Assembly: GCA_959602365.1 (NCBI GenBank)
Contig: CAUGSS010000003.1
Span: 1-64,000, forward strand
DNA: 64,000 nucleotides
DNA from: an uncultured Eubacteriales bacterium
GTDB lineage: Bacteria > Bacillota > Clostridia > Oscillospirales > Oscillospiraceae
Direction of reading: 5' to 3'
Below are positions 41,717 to 50,579 of this stretch, one piece after another; positions within the stretch are counted from its first letter, which is position 1; every line of letters begins with the position of its first letter. The position numbers and the translations under genes were made by a program. The notes under the pieces were generated by a model. That model had not been told where the DNA came from and did not search any database. It saw only the letters and a list, made by a program, of their open reading frames with translations.

Positions 41717-42316
41717 ATGAACATTCAAAACACGGAATTTGTCATTTCTGCGGCGAAAAAGTCGGATTTTCCCCGGGATCATCTTCCGCAGGTGGTCTTT
41801 GCCGGCAGGTCCAATGTGGGTAAGTCCTCGGTGATCAACTGCCTGCTGGGCCGGAAAAACTTTGCCCGGGTGGGAAATTCCCCGGGAAAAACCACCCATA
41901 TTAACTACTTTCTGGTGGATCGCCAGCTCTATCTGGTGGATCTGCCGGGATACGGCTATGCAAAGGTCTCTCAGGCGGAGCGGGCCAGGTGGGGGAGGCT
42001 GATTGAGCAGTGGTTCCAGGATCCCAGCCTGATGACACTGGGCGTCCAGATTGTGGACGCCCGTCACAAGCCCACCGCGGATGACTGCACGATGATCGAG
42101 TGCTTTAAACAGTCTGGAAAGCCCTATATTGTGGTGGCGAATAAGCTGGACAAGCTGAAAAAAAGCGAAATTGAGCCCAACTTACTGCAAATTAGAAATA
42201 CTTTACAGATTGATGAATCTGTAAAGGTGATTCCCTTCTCGGCGGAGAAGAAAATCGGACGGGAGGAATTGCTCTTCCTTGTCACCGGGGAATCCTTTGC
42301 AGAGGATGGAAAGTAA
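41717..42316 (+). CDS. engB: ribosome biogenesis GTP-binding protein EngB (YsxC)
   Basis: EngB helps to assemble the 50S subunit and is essential in many bacteria. The 199 residues carry GRSNVGKSS (G1), PGKTTHINYF, DLPGYGYAKV (G3), NKLDK (G4) and FSAEKK (G5). The ATG at 41717 follows GAGAGGG and matches relatives that start about 7 residues before EFVISA; ATG at 41699 overlaps the lon stop. The lon-engB order is conserved. Confidence 0.95.
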   Translation: MNIQNTEFVISAAKKSDFPRDHLPQVVFAGRSNVGKSSVINCLLGRKNFARVGNSPGKTTHINYFLVDRQLYLVDLPGYGYAKVSQAERARWGRLIEQWFQDPSLMTLGVQIVDARHKPTADDCTMIECFKQSGKPYIVVANKLDKLKKSEIEPNLLQIRNTLQIDESVKVIPFSAEKKIGREELLFLVTGESFAEDGK

Positions 42317-42345
42317 TTGATCTTTTCTTTGCCTCAAAATGCCTG

Positions 42346-42373
42346 CAAGCCCTCAGCGCATGCTGGGGGCTTG
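42346..42373 (+). terminator. hairpin after engB
   Basis: A 12-bp stem with one G-T pair (42346-42357 / 42362-42373) and GCAT loop. It lacks a T-run, so termination would be weak. Confidence 0.45.
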
Positions 42374-42400
42374 TGTTGTTGGGGTGTTTTCTGTTATAAT
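42371..42400 (+). promoter_or_regulatory. promoter of the M50 protease gene
   Basis: TTGTGT (42371-42376), 18-base spacer, extended -10 TGT-TATAAT (42392-42400). Confidence 0.65.
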
Positions 42401-42446
42401 ACAACAGATCATTTCCGTTTTAATCTGCTTTTGAGAGGAGCGCGCC

Positions 42447-43130
42447 ATGAGTTTTTTGCGCACCTTTGCCAATTCCTTTGATCCGTCGCGGCTGTTGATG
42501 CTGGTGATTCAGGCGGCTGTCGCGCTCTTGTGCATTATTATCCATGAGTGTGCCCATGGCTTTGCAGCCGACCGTATGGGGGACCACACGGCCCGCCGGT
42601 CCGGTCGGCTTTCCTGGAACCCGCTGCGGCATATCGATCCGTTTGGCCTGATTATGATGATAGTGGCCGGAGTCGGCTGGGCCAAACCGGTGCCGGTGAA
42701 TCCGGGCAATTTCCGCCATCCCAAGCGGGGGATGGCTATCACGGCGCTGGCAGGTCCGGCCGCCAATTTCGTGCTGGCCTATGCGGCGCTGATCTGCATG
42801 GGGTTTATTTACCGCAGTTCTTTGAGTTTGTGGTCTGGACCGGTCTATTTCCTTTTTGTTACGCTGTTCCAGATTGCCTCGCTCAGTGTGGGCTTGGGCG
42901 TATTCAACCTAATTCCCATTCCGCCGCTGGACGGGTCCAAAGTGCTGTTCTCCTTCTTGCCGGACCGTATCTATTTTACCATCCTGCGGTATGAACGATA
43001 CATAATGCTGGCTCTGTTCGCCCTGGTCTTTGTCGGGGTTTTGGACGCGCCGCTGCGTTTGGGGATCAACCAGGTGCTTCGCTGGCTGTGCATCTTGGCT
43101 GGAATGCCCCCGGCGGCACTGGGGCTGTGA
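42447..43130 (+). CDS. site-2 protease family zinc metalloprotease (M50)
   Basis: A 227-residue polytopic membrane protein with the zinc motif HECAH (33-37) inside the first membrane span and the second-site motif IPPLDGSKVL, the LDG form of the S2P signature. It resembles the small YwhC/Rip-type M50 proteins found widely in Firmicutes without a known substrate; it is too short to include a PDZ domain and so is not SpoIVFB/RseP by architecture. GAGAGGAG precedes the ATG. It is followed by scpA, as in many clostridia. Confidence 0.9.
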   Translation: MSFLRTFANSFDPSRLLMLVIQAAVALLCIIIHECAHGFAADRMGDHTARRSGRLSWNPLRHIDPFGLIMMIVAGVGWAKPVPVNPGNFRHPKRGMAITALAGPAANFVLAYAALICMGFIYRSSLSLWSGPVYFLFVTLFQIASLSVGLGVFNLIPIPPLDGSKVLFSFLPDRIYFTILRYERYIMLALFALVFVGVLDAPLRLGINQVLRWLCILAGMPPAALGL

Positions 43131-43165
43131 GGCGATTGAAGTAAAATACTCTGGAGGTGTGTCGT

Positions 43166-43957
43166 TTGGACGCCCCGGTTTATCATTTGGAGCATGTTGT
43201 GCATGCCAAGGAGGAGATGGAGGATTTCAACGGTCCGCTGGATCTGATCCTCCATCTGCTCAGTAAGAATAAAATGGAGATCAAGGATATTCAGATATCG
43301 CTGATCTTGGATCAATACTTGGCGTGGATGGATCGGCGCAAGGAGATGGATCTGGAGATTGCCAGCGAATTTGTCACGATGGCGGCTCATCTGGTCTATA
43401 TCAAGACCCGCATGCTGCTCTCGATCCAGGACGAAGAGGCCGCCAGCGAGATGGAGCAGCTGATTGCATCTCTGGAAGAGCATCAGCGGCATGAGAATTA
43501 CAGCCGGATTCAGCAGCTTGTGCCGGAGCTGGACCGGCGCTATCGGGTGGGCCGGGACTATCTGACCCGTGGGGCGGAACACCTGCCCAAGGATCATACC
43601 TATCGGTATGTGCACCGCCCGGAAGAGCTTCAGCAGGCCATGCGGGATATCATCGGCCGCGCAGGGGAGGTTCGGGCGCCTGCAGTACAGGCATTTGAGG
43701 GAATTGTGGGACATGAGCCTTACCCGGTCCAGGATAAAGTCAAGGAGGTCCTTTCCCGCGTGCTTCGGGCTGGAATTACCCGGTTTCGGATGCTGTTTCG
43801 CGGCAATCGGAGCCGCTCTGAAATTGTGGCCACTTTTTTGGCGGTACTGGAGCTGTGCAAGGGCCGACGGATTAATCTGGCGGGCACCGAGTCGGACTGT
43901 ACTGTGACTGGGACCGAAGATACCACAGATCTGACGGAATTGACCGAAGAATACTGA
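43166..43957 (+). CDS. scpA: segregation and condensation protein A
   Basis: ScpA is the kleisin that bridges SMC heads and organises the chromosome. The 263 residues show the N-terminal FNGPLDLILHLL signature, helix IASEFVTMAAHLVYIKTRMLL and the C-terminal winged helix (RSEIVATFLAVLELCK). The start is TTG at 43166, six bases after GGAGGTG; GTG at 43157 overlaps the ribosome site. scpB follows. Confidence 0.94.
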   Translation: MDAPVYHLEHVVHAKEEMEDFNGPLDLILHLLSKNKMEIKDIQISLILDQYLAWMDRRKEMDLEIASEFVTMAAHLVYIKTRMLLSIQDEEAASEMEQLIASLEEHQRHENYSRIQQLVPELDRRYRVGRDYLTRGAEHLPKDHTYRYVHRPEELQQAMRDIIGRAGEVRAPAVQAFEGIVGHEPYPVQDKVKEVLSRVLRAGITRFRMLFRGNRSRSEIVATFLAVLELCKGRRINLAGTESDCTVTGTEDTTDLTELTEEY

Positions 43958-44034
43958 TGGCTGCCTTGGAGGCGCCAGGGCTTATCCGAATGGATGCCGG
44001 GAGATGCCTTGTGGCAGATGGGAGTTTTCAAAAA

Positions 44035-44634
44035 ATGGAATTAAAAGACATAGAATCCGCCATTGAGGCAATCCTATTTGCGTCGGGAGATCCGGTCTCC
44101 GCAGAACGGTTGGCCGTGGCGCTGGAATTGGACGAGGGAACCGTGCGCACAGTGGCGGACCATCTGGCTGATTACTACAGCTTTGAGCGCCGGGGAATCC
44201 GGATGCTGAAGATAGACGGAAGCTATCAGCTGGCCTCTGCGCCGGAGTTCGCCCAGCGGGTGCGCAGGGCGATGGAAACCCGACGGCCGCCCCAGTTGTC
44301 TCAGGCAGCGCTGGAATCACTGGCGGTCATCGCTTATTTCCAACCCACAACAAAGGCCTATGTGGAGCAGATCCGCGGTGTGGATTCTTCCTATACGGTG
44401 GGGCTGCTGGCGGACCGGGGGCTCATTGAAGAGTGCGGACGGCTGTCGGTGCCCGGCCGGCCGATTTTGTATCGGACGACCCCCAACTTCCTGCGTTCTT
44501 TTGGACTCAAAAGTTTGGAGGACTTGCCGGAACTGCCTGATTCCACCCCGGAAGATGGGCAGATCACGATGGAGATGCAGGCGGCCATCCAGCGGCTGAA
44601 AGAGGAGCAGGAGACGCCCCAAGAGGGAGAGTGA
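44035..44634 (+). CDS. scpB: segregation and condensation protein B
   Basis: ScpB binds ScpA as a dimer of winged helices in the SMC complex. The ATG at 44035 gives MELKDIESAIEAILFASGDPV, which matches the family N-terminus, with GGGAG ten bases upstream. The frame is open back to an ATG at 43957 touching the scpA stop, so a 26-residue extension cannot be excluded. 199 residues, with SQAALESLAVIAYFQPTTKAYVEQIRGVDS and DRGLIEECGR as markers. Confidence 0.94.
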   Translation: MELKDIESAIEAILFASGDPVSAERLAVALELDEGTVRTVADHLADYYSFERRGIRMLKIDGSYQLASAPEFAQRVRRAMETRRPPQLSQAALESLAVIAYFQPTTKAYVEQIRGVDSSYTVGLLADRGLIEECGRLSVPGRPILYRTTPNFLRSFGLKSLEDLPELPDSTPEDGQITMEMQAAIQRLKEEQETPQEGE

Positions 44635-44638
44635 GATC

Positions 44639-45298
44639 ATGCTGGCGCTGATCATAGTGGCGGGGATACTGCTGTTTTTCCTGCTCCTGTCGCTGCTTCG
44701 GGTTGGCTTTGAAGCTGATTACTCTGCCAATGGGCTGGAAGTGCGGCTGAAAGTGGCCTGTTTTCACATCCGGCTGTATCCGGGCAGGCCGTCAAAACAA
44801 AAGCATGCAAAACAGAGCAAGGACAGCGCACCGCCTGAGGACACGGACCGGCCTTCGCAGGAGCAGAAGAAAAAGTTGGGAGATTTGAAGCAGTTGCTGG
44901 AGTTTTCCGGTCCTATTTTGGAGGCGTTGGGCCGGCTGCGGCGAAAGCTTCGGATTGAGCTGCTGCGCTTGGAGTACTGCATTGGCGGCGCAGAGGACCC
45001 GGCAAACGCCGCCATCCAATACGGCATCGTCTCAGCCGGCGGGGGTGTACTCATTCCGCTGCTCGATCAGGCTTTTGATGTCCGCAAATGGGATGTGCAG
45101 CTGGACGTGGATTTTGACCACGCCGCATCCAGGGTCGCAGCTTCCGCAGAGGGGAGCTGGAGGCTTGGCGCGCTGGTCTGTATTATGCTGTCACTGGGGA
45201 TTTCCGCCCTGAAAGTATACAACAATAGACAGAATGCAACACAGGCAACCGATAAAAAGGAGGATGTTCCAAATGGAAGAAAAGCATCAGATCGGTGA
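44639..45298 (+). CDS. DUF2953 domain membrane protein
   Basis: A 219-residue protein with an N-terminal membrane span (LIIVAGILLFFLLLSLLRVGF), a Lys/Glu/Asp-rich linker and a C-terminal domain of the type called DUF2953. Function is unknown. In spore-formers such genes frequently stand just before gerW (ytfJ), as here, where the two overlap by 26 bases; B. subtilis has ytfI-ytfJ. A role in sporulation is therefore suggested by context only. Confidence 0.8.
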   Translation: MLALIIVAGILLFFLLLSLLRVGFEADYSANGLEVRLKVACFHIRLYPGRPSKQKHAKQSKDSAPPEDTDRPSQEQKKKLGDLKQLLEFSGPILEALGRLRRKLRIELLRLEYCIGGAEDPANAAIQYGIVSAGGGVLIPLLDQAFDVRKWDVQLDVDFDHAASRVAASAEGSWRLGALVCIMLSLGISALKVYNNRQNATQATDKKEDVPNGRKASDR

Positions 45299-45683
45299 AA
45301 TCATGGGGATTACCATGGAAAAAATCAAAGAGATGATTGATGTGAATACCATCGTGGGCGAGCCTATCCGGACTCCTGATGGAATTACCATCATTCCTGT
45401 CTCGAAGGTGAGCGTGGGCTTTGCCTCTGGAGGCTCTGACTTTGTCTCCAAGAACCAGACCGGGAAGAATCCCTTTGGCGGCGGCGGCGGTGCGGGCGTC
45501 AATATTGCCCCGGTCGCCTTCCTGGTGGTCAATAAGGACCGGGTGCGTCTGCTTCCGGTGGCGCCTCCTCCCGGCGGTGTGGCCGAGCGCGTGGTGGAGC
45601 TGGTCCCGGAATTGGTGGACAAGGTGACTGATATTATCGACAAGAAAAAGGAAGAAAAAGGGGAGGATAGCCAATCCTTCTGA
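45273..45683 (+). CDS. gerW: spore germination protein GerW (YtfJ)
   Basis: GerW is a forespore-made protein needed for proper germination in Bacillus (B. subtilis YtfJ). The 136 residues show the family core GITMEKIKEMIDVNTIVGEPI, ITIIPVSKVSVGFASGGSDF, a Gly-rich patch and APVAFLVV...VRLLPV, with a Lys/Glu-rich tail. The ATG at 45273 has AAGGAGG nine bases upstream and lies inside the DUF2953 gene. Confidence 0.93.
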   Translation: MEEKHQIGEIMGITMEKIKEMIDVNTIVGEPIRTPDGITIIPVSKVSVGFASGGSDFVSKNQTGKNPFGGGGGAGVNIAPVAFLVVNKDRVRLLPVAPPPGGVAERVVELVPELVDKVTDIIDKKKEEKGEDSQSF

Positions 45684-45727
45684 CGCATATACTCTGTTCT
45701 GACACGAATTGTGAGAGGTGAGTTGTT

Positions 45728-46987
45728 ATGCGTCGTCTTCTGGCGGCCTCCTGTTCCGGCCTTTTGGCGGTTCTCATGGCCTTTGGCCTGCTGATTCCGG
45801 CCGCGCATGCCCAGACTGAGACAGCGGAGGAGACGGCTGTGGAGGCAGAGGAGACCTATGTGGACCCCTATGGCCTCAATATCTCTGCTGAATGCGCCAT
45901 TTTAGTGGATGCCTCCAGCGGCCGTGTTCTCTATGAAAAAAATGCGGAGCAGCGCCATTTGATTGCCAGCACTACAAAAATTATGACGGCCATTGTTGCG
46001 CTGGAGAAAGCGGAGGATTTGGATGCCACGGTCACCATTCCCGATGATTGGATGGGGGTGGAGGGATCCTCCATGTATTTGCAGGCCGGCGATGTGGTGT
46101 CCATTCGGGGATTGCTCTACGGACTGCTCATGAATTCCGGCAACGATGCAGCCACTGTCCTGGCCACAACCTTGGCAGGGGATGAGGCCACCTTTGTGGG
46201 TTGGATGAATGACTATGCCGCCCGTTTCGGGATGGAAGACACTCATTTTGCAAACCCCCACGGACTGGACGCGGAGGATCACTACTCCACCGCCCATGAT
46301 ATGGCCCGGCTGATGGTGGAGGCCATGAAGAATGACGAGTTTCGGGAGATCACCCATACCCGGCATATCTCCATCGACGGTTTTGAGCTGTATTATCACA
46401 ATAAGCTGTTGAATTTGTACGAATACTGTATCAGCGGAAAGACTGGATATACCATGGCGGCGGGGCGCACTTTGGTTACCGCCTCGGAAAAAGACGGTCA
46501 GCTGTTGGTTGCGGTCACATTGAATGCTCCGGACGATTGGAATGACCAGATTGCCATGTATGAGTACGGATTCAACAACTATCCCATCTCTACACTGTGC
46601 ACAGAAGGAAGCTGCTTTACAACGGTTTCAGTGGACGGCGCGGGGGTATCCGTGCCCGTCTACTGTACAAGTACCCTGTCCTATCTGGTGTTGGAGGGGG
46701 AAAAGGTGGAGCGGACAATCTATCTGAACAGCTCGTTTCCAGCGCCGCCGGAATGCGGCAGCATTGTGGGCAGGGTAGACTATACGCTGGACGGAACGTG
46801 TATTGGAACAACCTACTTGATGGCCGGCATATGCCCGGAGACGGGAGTTATGGAGGGATCCGGTTCGTGGAAGAACGGCTTCAAAAGTTCCTGTCTGCTT
46901 GCGGGATTGTATCCCGACGGACAGCCGAACGGTACATACAGGACGGAAGGGTTACTGTCAACGGCCATGTGGCACAACTGGGCATGA
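45728..46987 (+). CDS. D-alanyl-D-alanine carboxypeptidase (DacF-type, PBP5 family)
   Basis: The enzyme removes the terminal D-Ala of peptidoglycan stem peptides outside the membrane. A signal peptide (1-28, ending AHA) is followed by the S11 motifs SxxK (Ser81-Lys84), SGN (137-139) and KTG (238-240) and a PBP5-like C-terminal beta domain. Position after gerW suggests the sporulation enzyme DacF or DacB, which tune cortex cross-linking. The last 40 residues (380-419) are encoded in DNA that also encodes the start of rluB in another frame, and they lack the amphipathic membrane-anchoring helix usual in this family. 419 residues; AGAGGTGAG precedes the ATG. Confidence 0.9.
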   Translation: MRRLLAASCSGLLAVLMAFGLLIPAAHAQTETAEETAVEAEETYVDPYGLNISAECAILVDASSGRVLYEKNAEQRHLIASTTKIMTAIVALEKAEDLDATVTIPDDWMGVEGSSMYLQAGDVVSIRGLLYGLLMNSGNDAATVLATTLAGDEATFVGWMNDYAARFGMEDTHFANPHGLDAEDHYSTAHDMARLMVEAMKNDEFREITHTRHISIDGFELYYHNKLLNLYEYCISGKTGYTMAAGRTLVTASEKDGQLLVAVTLNAPDDWNDQIAMYEYGFNNYPISTLCTEGSCFTTVSVDGAGVSVPVYCTSTLSYLVLEGEKVERTIYLNSSFPAPPECGSIVGRVDYTLDGTCIGTTYLMAGICPETGVMEGSGSWKNGFKSSCLLAGLYPDGQPNGTYRTEGLLSTAMWHNWA

Positions 46988-47574
46988 AGGTGGATCCGGG
47001 CCGGGATATCATCTGTGTGGACGGTGCACCGGTGGCGATGTCCGATGCCAAGATCTATCTGATGCTCAATAAGCCCAGGGGATATGTGACCACGCTTTCC
47101 GATGAGCGGGGACGAAAGACCGCGGCGGAGCTGGTAGCCAACTGCGGCGTGCGGGTGTGGCCGGTGGGCCGGCTGGACATGTATTCAGAGGGGCTGCTGC
47201 TGTTTACCAACGATGGCGCGTTCACCCAGCGCCTGGAGCATCCCAGCGGCGTGATAGAAAAAGAGTATTTGGTTCGGGTGGACCGGTGCGACTCCGATGT
47301 GCTGCAGGTGCTTCGGGGGCCTATGGCCTTGGATGGCCGTCCGCTGGCCCCGGTCCGGGTGGAAGCTGTCTCCCGGGAGCGGAATAGCACCCTGCTGCGC
47401 TTTGTCATTCGGGAGGGACGAAACCGTCAAATCCGCCGCATGTGTCAGGCGGCGGGCGTGCGTGTGCTCCGGCTCAAACGGGTGCGGGAAGGATCGATTT
47501 TGCTGGGTGATTTGAAACCTGGCGAATGGCGCATGCTCAAAAAAGATGAAATATCCGCGGTTTTTAAAGCTTAA
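46867..47574 (+). CDS. rluB: ribosomal large-subunit pseudouridine synthase, RluB family
   Basis: RluB-type enzymes isomerise a uridine of 23S rRNA near the peptidyl-transferase centre. The 235 residues have an N-terminal S4 domain (EERLQKFLSACGIVSRRTAERYIQDGRV), YLMLNKPRGYVTT and the catalytic Asp104 in GRLDMYSEGLLL, then EGRNRQIRRM. The start is GTG at 46867, nine bases after GGAGGG (46852-46857); family N-termini begin here. It lies 121 bases inside the preceding carboxypeptidase gene in a different frame. Confidence 0.93.
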   Translation: MEERLQKFLSACGIVSRRTAERYIQDGRVTVNGHVAQLGMKVDPGRDIICVDGAPVAMSDAKIYLMLNKPRGYVTTLSDERGRKTAAELVANCGVRVWPVGRLDMYSEGLLLFTNDGAFTQRLEHPSGVIEKEYLVRVDRCDSDVLQVLRGPMALDGRPLAPVRVEAVSRERNSTLLRFVIREGRNRQIRRMCQAAGVRVLRLKRVREGSILLGDLKPGEWRMLKKDEISAVFKA

Positions 47575-47629
47575 TCTGGATAGAATAAACACTTGTTGCA
47601 GGATCTTGACAAAAAACTTGCAAATTAAC

Positions 47630-47658
47630 TTGCTTTTTTTCCTTTAAAACGGTATGAT
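47630..47658 (+). promoter_or_regulatory. sigma-A promoter of the RpiR/MurR-type gene
   Basis: TTGCTT (47630-47635), 17-base spacer, TATGAT (47653-47658). The -35 region contains a direct repeat of AACTTGC (47615-47621 and 47627-47633). Confidence 0.65.
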
Positions 47659-47711
47659 ATGCTCAGTATTATTTCCCTGTCATATATGGGGTCAGGTTAG
47701 GAGATAAAGCA

Positions 47712-48587
47712 ATGGCAAAAGATATTCTGACACACATTCAGGAAAATATGGGCTCCTTTTCCAAGGGACAAAAGTTGATTGCAAATTTTATTCTCGAATC
47801 TTATGATAAAGCGGCCTTTATGACCGCGTGCAAGCTTGGCAAGACTGTGAACGTCAGTGAATCCACCGTGGTCCGCTTTGCCGCAGAGCTGGGATACGAC
47901 GGCTATCCCAGCATGCAGAAAGCCTTGCAGGAGATGATCCGGAATAAACTCACCGCAATCCAGCGCATTGAGGTATCCAACGACAGGATTGGCGACCAGG
48001 ATATCATGTCTATGGTCATGCAGTCGGATATTGAGAAAATCCGCATCACGCTGGAGGAGACCGACCGGGAGAGCTTTAACCAAGCGGTGGACATGATCAT
48101 CGCGGCCAAGCGGATCTATATTTTGGGGGTTCGCTCCGCCAGTGCACTGGCCAATTTTATGGGGTTCTATTTCAACTACATTTTTGACAATGTGCTGCGG
48201 GTGGACACCACCTCTATCAGCGAGGTATTTGAGCAGGTGATGCGGATAGGGCCGGGAGACGTGTTTATTGGTCTGAGTTTCCCGCGCTATTCCAAGCGGA
48301 CGGTTCAGGCTATGCAGTATGCCAAGAGCCAGGGGGCAAATGTGATTGCCATAACGGACAGCGCGGTTTCTCCGCTGGCCAATATTGCGGATATCTCTCT
48401 GCTGGCCAAGAGCGATATGGCTTCCTTTGTGGATTCTCTGGTGGCCCCGCTCAGCCTGGTCAATGCGCTGATTGTGGCCGTCAGCCGGAAGAAGAGCGAT
48501 CAGCTGGAATCCACCTTCGGGAAGTTGGAGCAGATCTGGTCGGAATACGAAGTGTACGAGCCCACTGACGGCGGAACAGAGAGCTGA
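47712..48587 (+). CDS. MurR/RpiR family transcriptional regulator
   Basis: The 291-residue protein has an N-terminal RpiR helix-turn-helix (KGQKLIANFILESYDKAAFMTACKLGKTVNVSESTVVRFAAELGYDGYPSMQ in its parts) and a C-terminal SIS domain (IYILGVRSASALANFM, PGDVFIGLSFPRYSKRTVQAMQYAK) that senses a phosphosugar, such as N-acetylmuramic acid 6-phosphate or a pentose phosphate. The effector is unknown. TTAGGAGAT precedes the ATG. No sugar operon is next to it; the neighbour is a flavoprotein gene 49 bases on. Confidence 0.88.
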   Translation: MAKDILTHIQENMGSFSKGQKLIANFILESYDKAAFMTACKLGKTVNVSESTVVRFAAELGYDGYPSMQKALQEMIRNKLTAIQRIEVSNDRIGDQDIMSMVMQSDIEKIRITLEETDRESFNQAVDMIIAAKRIYILGVRSASALANFMGFYFNYIFDNVLRVDTTSISEVFEQVMRIGPGDVFIGLSFPRYSKRTVQAMQYAKSQGANVIAITDSAVSPLANIADISLLAKSDMASFVDSLVAPLSLVNALIVAVSRKKSDQLESTFGKLEQIWSEYEVYEPTDGGTES

Positions 48588-48636
48588 TCAAAGTTTTTGA
48601 CGTTAGAATAATTACACATCACTTTGGAGGTTTGCA

Positions 48637-49902
48637 TTGAAAGAACATCCTTCTGTGATCGTCATCGGCGGAGGCGCTGCCGGTATGCTGGCTGCGCACT
48701 CCGCCGTTTGCGCGGGTGCCTCTGTGCTGCTGATCGAGCGCAATGAGAAGCTGGGGCGCAAGCTCTATATCACCGGAAAAGGCCGGTGCAATCTGACGAA
48801 CAACTGTTCTGCGGCGGAAGTGCTGGAGAATATCCCGCACAACGCAAAATTCCTGTACAGTGCGATGGAGCAGTTTCCCCCGGAAAAAACCATGGAGCTT
48901 TTTACCGGTTTGGGACTGAAGCTCAAGACGGAGCGGGGAAATCGGGTTTTCCCCGCCTCGAACCGGGCGGCAGATGTAATTGACGCGCTCTTCTATGCAC
49001 TGCGCAGAGAAAAAGTCGCGTTTCACCAGGGCAGGGCAGAGGCTTTGCTGACGCAGGAAGGGCACATATCCGGGGTCAAATTGGAAGACGGCCGTACTTT
49101 GGAGGCCAGTCGGGTGATTTTGGCCACAGGGGGCTGCTCCTATCCGCTGACCGGTTCCACCGGAGATGGATATGCAATGGCCAGGGCCGTGGGGCATACG
49201 GTGGTGGATCCGCAGCCCTCGCTGATCCCGCTGGTCGAGCAGGGCTCGGACTGCGCACGCATGCAGGGCTTGTCCCTGAAAAACGTGGAGGTGACTGTGC
49301 GCAATCAGCGGAAAAAGGTGATCTATCAGCAGTTCGGCGAACTTCTGTTTGCCCATTTCGGCCTCTCCGGCCCGGTGATCTTGAGCGCAAGCGCACATAT
49401 GCGGAACTTTGAGCGGGATCGCTATACGGTGTCAATTGATTTAAAACCCGTGTTGGATGAGAAGAAGCTGGACGAGCGCATTCTGCGGGACTTTCAGGAG
49501 AACCATAACCGGAGCTTTGCCAACTCTCTGGGCGCGCTGTTGCCCAGGCTGATGATACCGTTGGTCGTGGAGCGCTCCGGCATTCCGCCGGAAACCAAAG
49601 TGCATGATATTACAAAGGCTCAGCGCCGCAGATTGCTGGAGACGATCAAACGCTTTGATATCCCTGTCTCCGGCCCGCGGCCGGTAGAGGAGGCCATTAT
49701 CACCAGCGGTGGGATTAAAGTTTCGGAGATCAATCCCTCCACCATGGAGTCCAAGAAGTGCCCCGGGCTCTATTTTGCAGGTGAAGTTATAGATGTGGAT
49801 GCCTATACCGGCGGCTTTAATCTGCAGATTGCCTGGGCCACGGGACATCTGGCCGGAGTACATGCCGCGTCGGATGGAAAAGAGGAGGAAACCATCTCAT
49901 GA
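48637..49902 (+). CDS. HI0933-like NAD(P)/FAD-dependent oxidoreductase
   Basis: The 421 residues begin with the FAD-binding dinucleotide motif IVIGGGAAGMLAA and the family hallmark GRKLYITGKGRCNLTNN, and end with GLYFAGEVIDVDAYTGGFNLQIAWATGHLAG. This family (HI0933, YhiN) has no settled reaction; some relatives are suggested to act on RNA or aminoacyl side chains. Start is TTG at 48637, six bases after GGAGG. It overlaps cmk (ATGA at 49899), the common clostridial order. Confidence 0.9.
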   Translation: MKEHPSVIVIGGGAAGMLAAHSAVCAGASVLLIERNEKLGRKLYITGKGRCNLTNNCSAAEVLENIPHNAKFLYSAMEQFPPEKTMELFTGLGLKLKTERGNRVFPASNRAADVIDALFYALRREKVAFHQGRAEALLTQEGHISGVKLEDGRTLEASRVILATGGCSYPLTGSTGDGYAMARAVGHTVVDPQPSLIPLVEQGSDCARMQGLSLKNVEVTVRNQRKKVIYQQFGELLFAHFGLSGPVILSASAHMRNFERDRYTVSIDLKPVLDEKKLDERILRDFQENHNRSFANSLGALLPRLMIPLVVERSGIPPETKVHDITKAQRRRLLETIKRFDIPVSGPRPVEEAIITSGGIKVSEINPSTMESKKCPGLYFAGEVIDVDAYTGGFNLQIAWATGHLAGVHAASDGKEEETIS

Positions 49903-50579
49903 AACAGATCAGCGTCGCCATTGACGGCCCCTCTGGGGCCGGAAAGAGTACCCTGGCGCGCCAGGCCGCCCAGGCATTGGGCTTTCTCTATGTCGATACC
50001 GGCGCCATTTACCGCACGGTGGCCTTGGCTTGCCACCGCAGCGGAATCAGTCCGGAGCACCCGGACCAGGTGGCAAATCTGCTTCCTTCGCTCCATATTG
50101 ACCTGGACTATGACGCGGCTGGAACCCAGAGGATGCTTCTGAACGGAGAAGATGTCTCCACCCAGATCCGCACGCCGGAGATCTCCATGCTGACCTCTGA
50201 GGTGTCGGCGCTGCCTGCTGTGCGCAGCTTTTTGCTGGAAAAACAGCGGGAATTGGCCCGCAGGCACAACGTCATTATGGACGGCCGGGATATCGGGACG
50301 GTTGTCTTGCCCGAGGCGACTGTAAAAATCTACTTGACGGCCGACGCGGAGGCCAGAGCCCAGCGCAGGTGCTCGGAGCTGCGGCAGAAGGGAATTGACG
50401 TCTCCTTTGAAGATGTGCTGCGGGACGTGCGTGCCAGGGATGACAATGATTCCCATCGCGAGATTTCGCCGCTGCGCCGTGCCGATGACGCCCGGCTGGT
50501 GGATACCACGCTGCTCGACTTGCAGCAGAGCTTGGAAGTGCTTATCCGCGTGATACAGGAGGGGCTGCCCCATGAGTAA
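49899..50579 (+). CDS. cmk: cytidylate kinase
   Basis: Cmk phosphorylates CMP and dCMP. The 226 residues have the P-loop DGPSGAGKSTLAR (9-21), YVDTGAIYRTVAL, the substrate DGRDIGTVVLP and the lid region RAQRRCSELRQKG. Overlaps both neighbours. The cmk-plsC-ispH order is frequent in clostridia. Confidence 0.96.
   Translation: MKQISVAIDGPSGAGKSTLARQAAQALGFLYVDTGAIYRTVALACHRSGISPEHPDQVANLLPSLHIDLDYDAAGTQRMLLNGEDVSTQIRTPEISMLTSEVSALPAVRSFLLEKQRELARRHNVIMDGRDIGTVVLPEATVKIYLTADAEARAQRRCSELRQKGIDVSFEDVLRDVRARDDNDSHREISPLRRADDARLVDTTLLDLQQSLEVLIRVIQEGLPHE

Noticed and set aside
45234..45300. Longer start for gerW at 45234
   Set aside because: The ATG at 45273 has AAGGAGG nine bases upstream and matches family N-termini.
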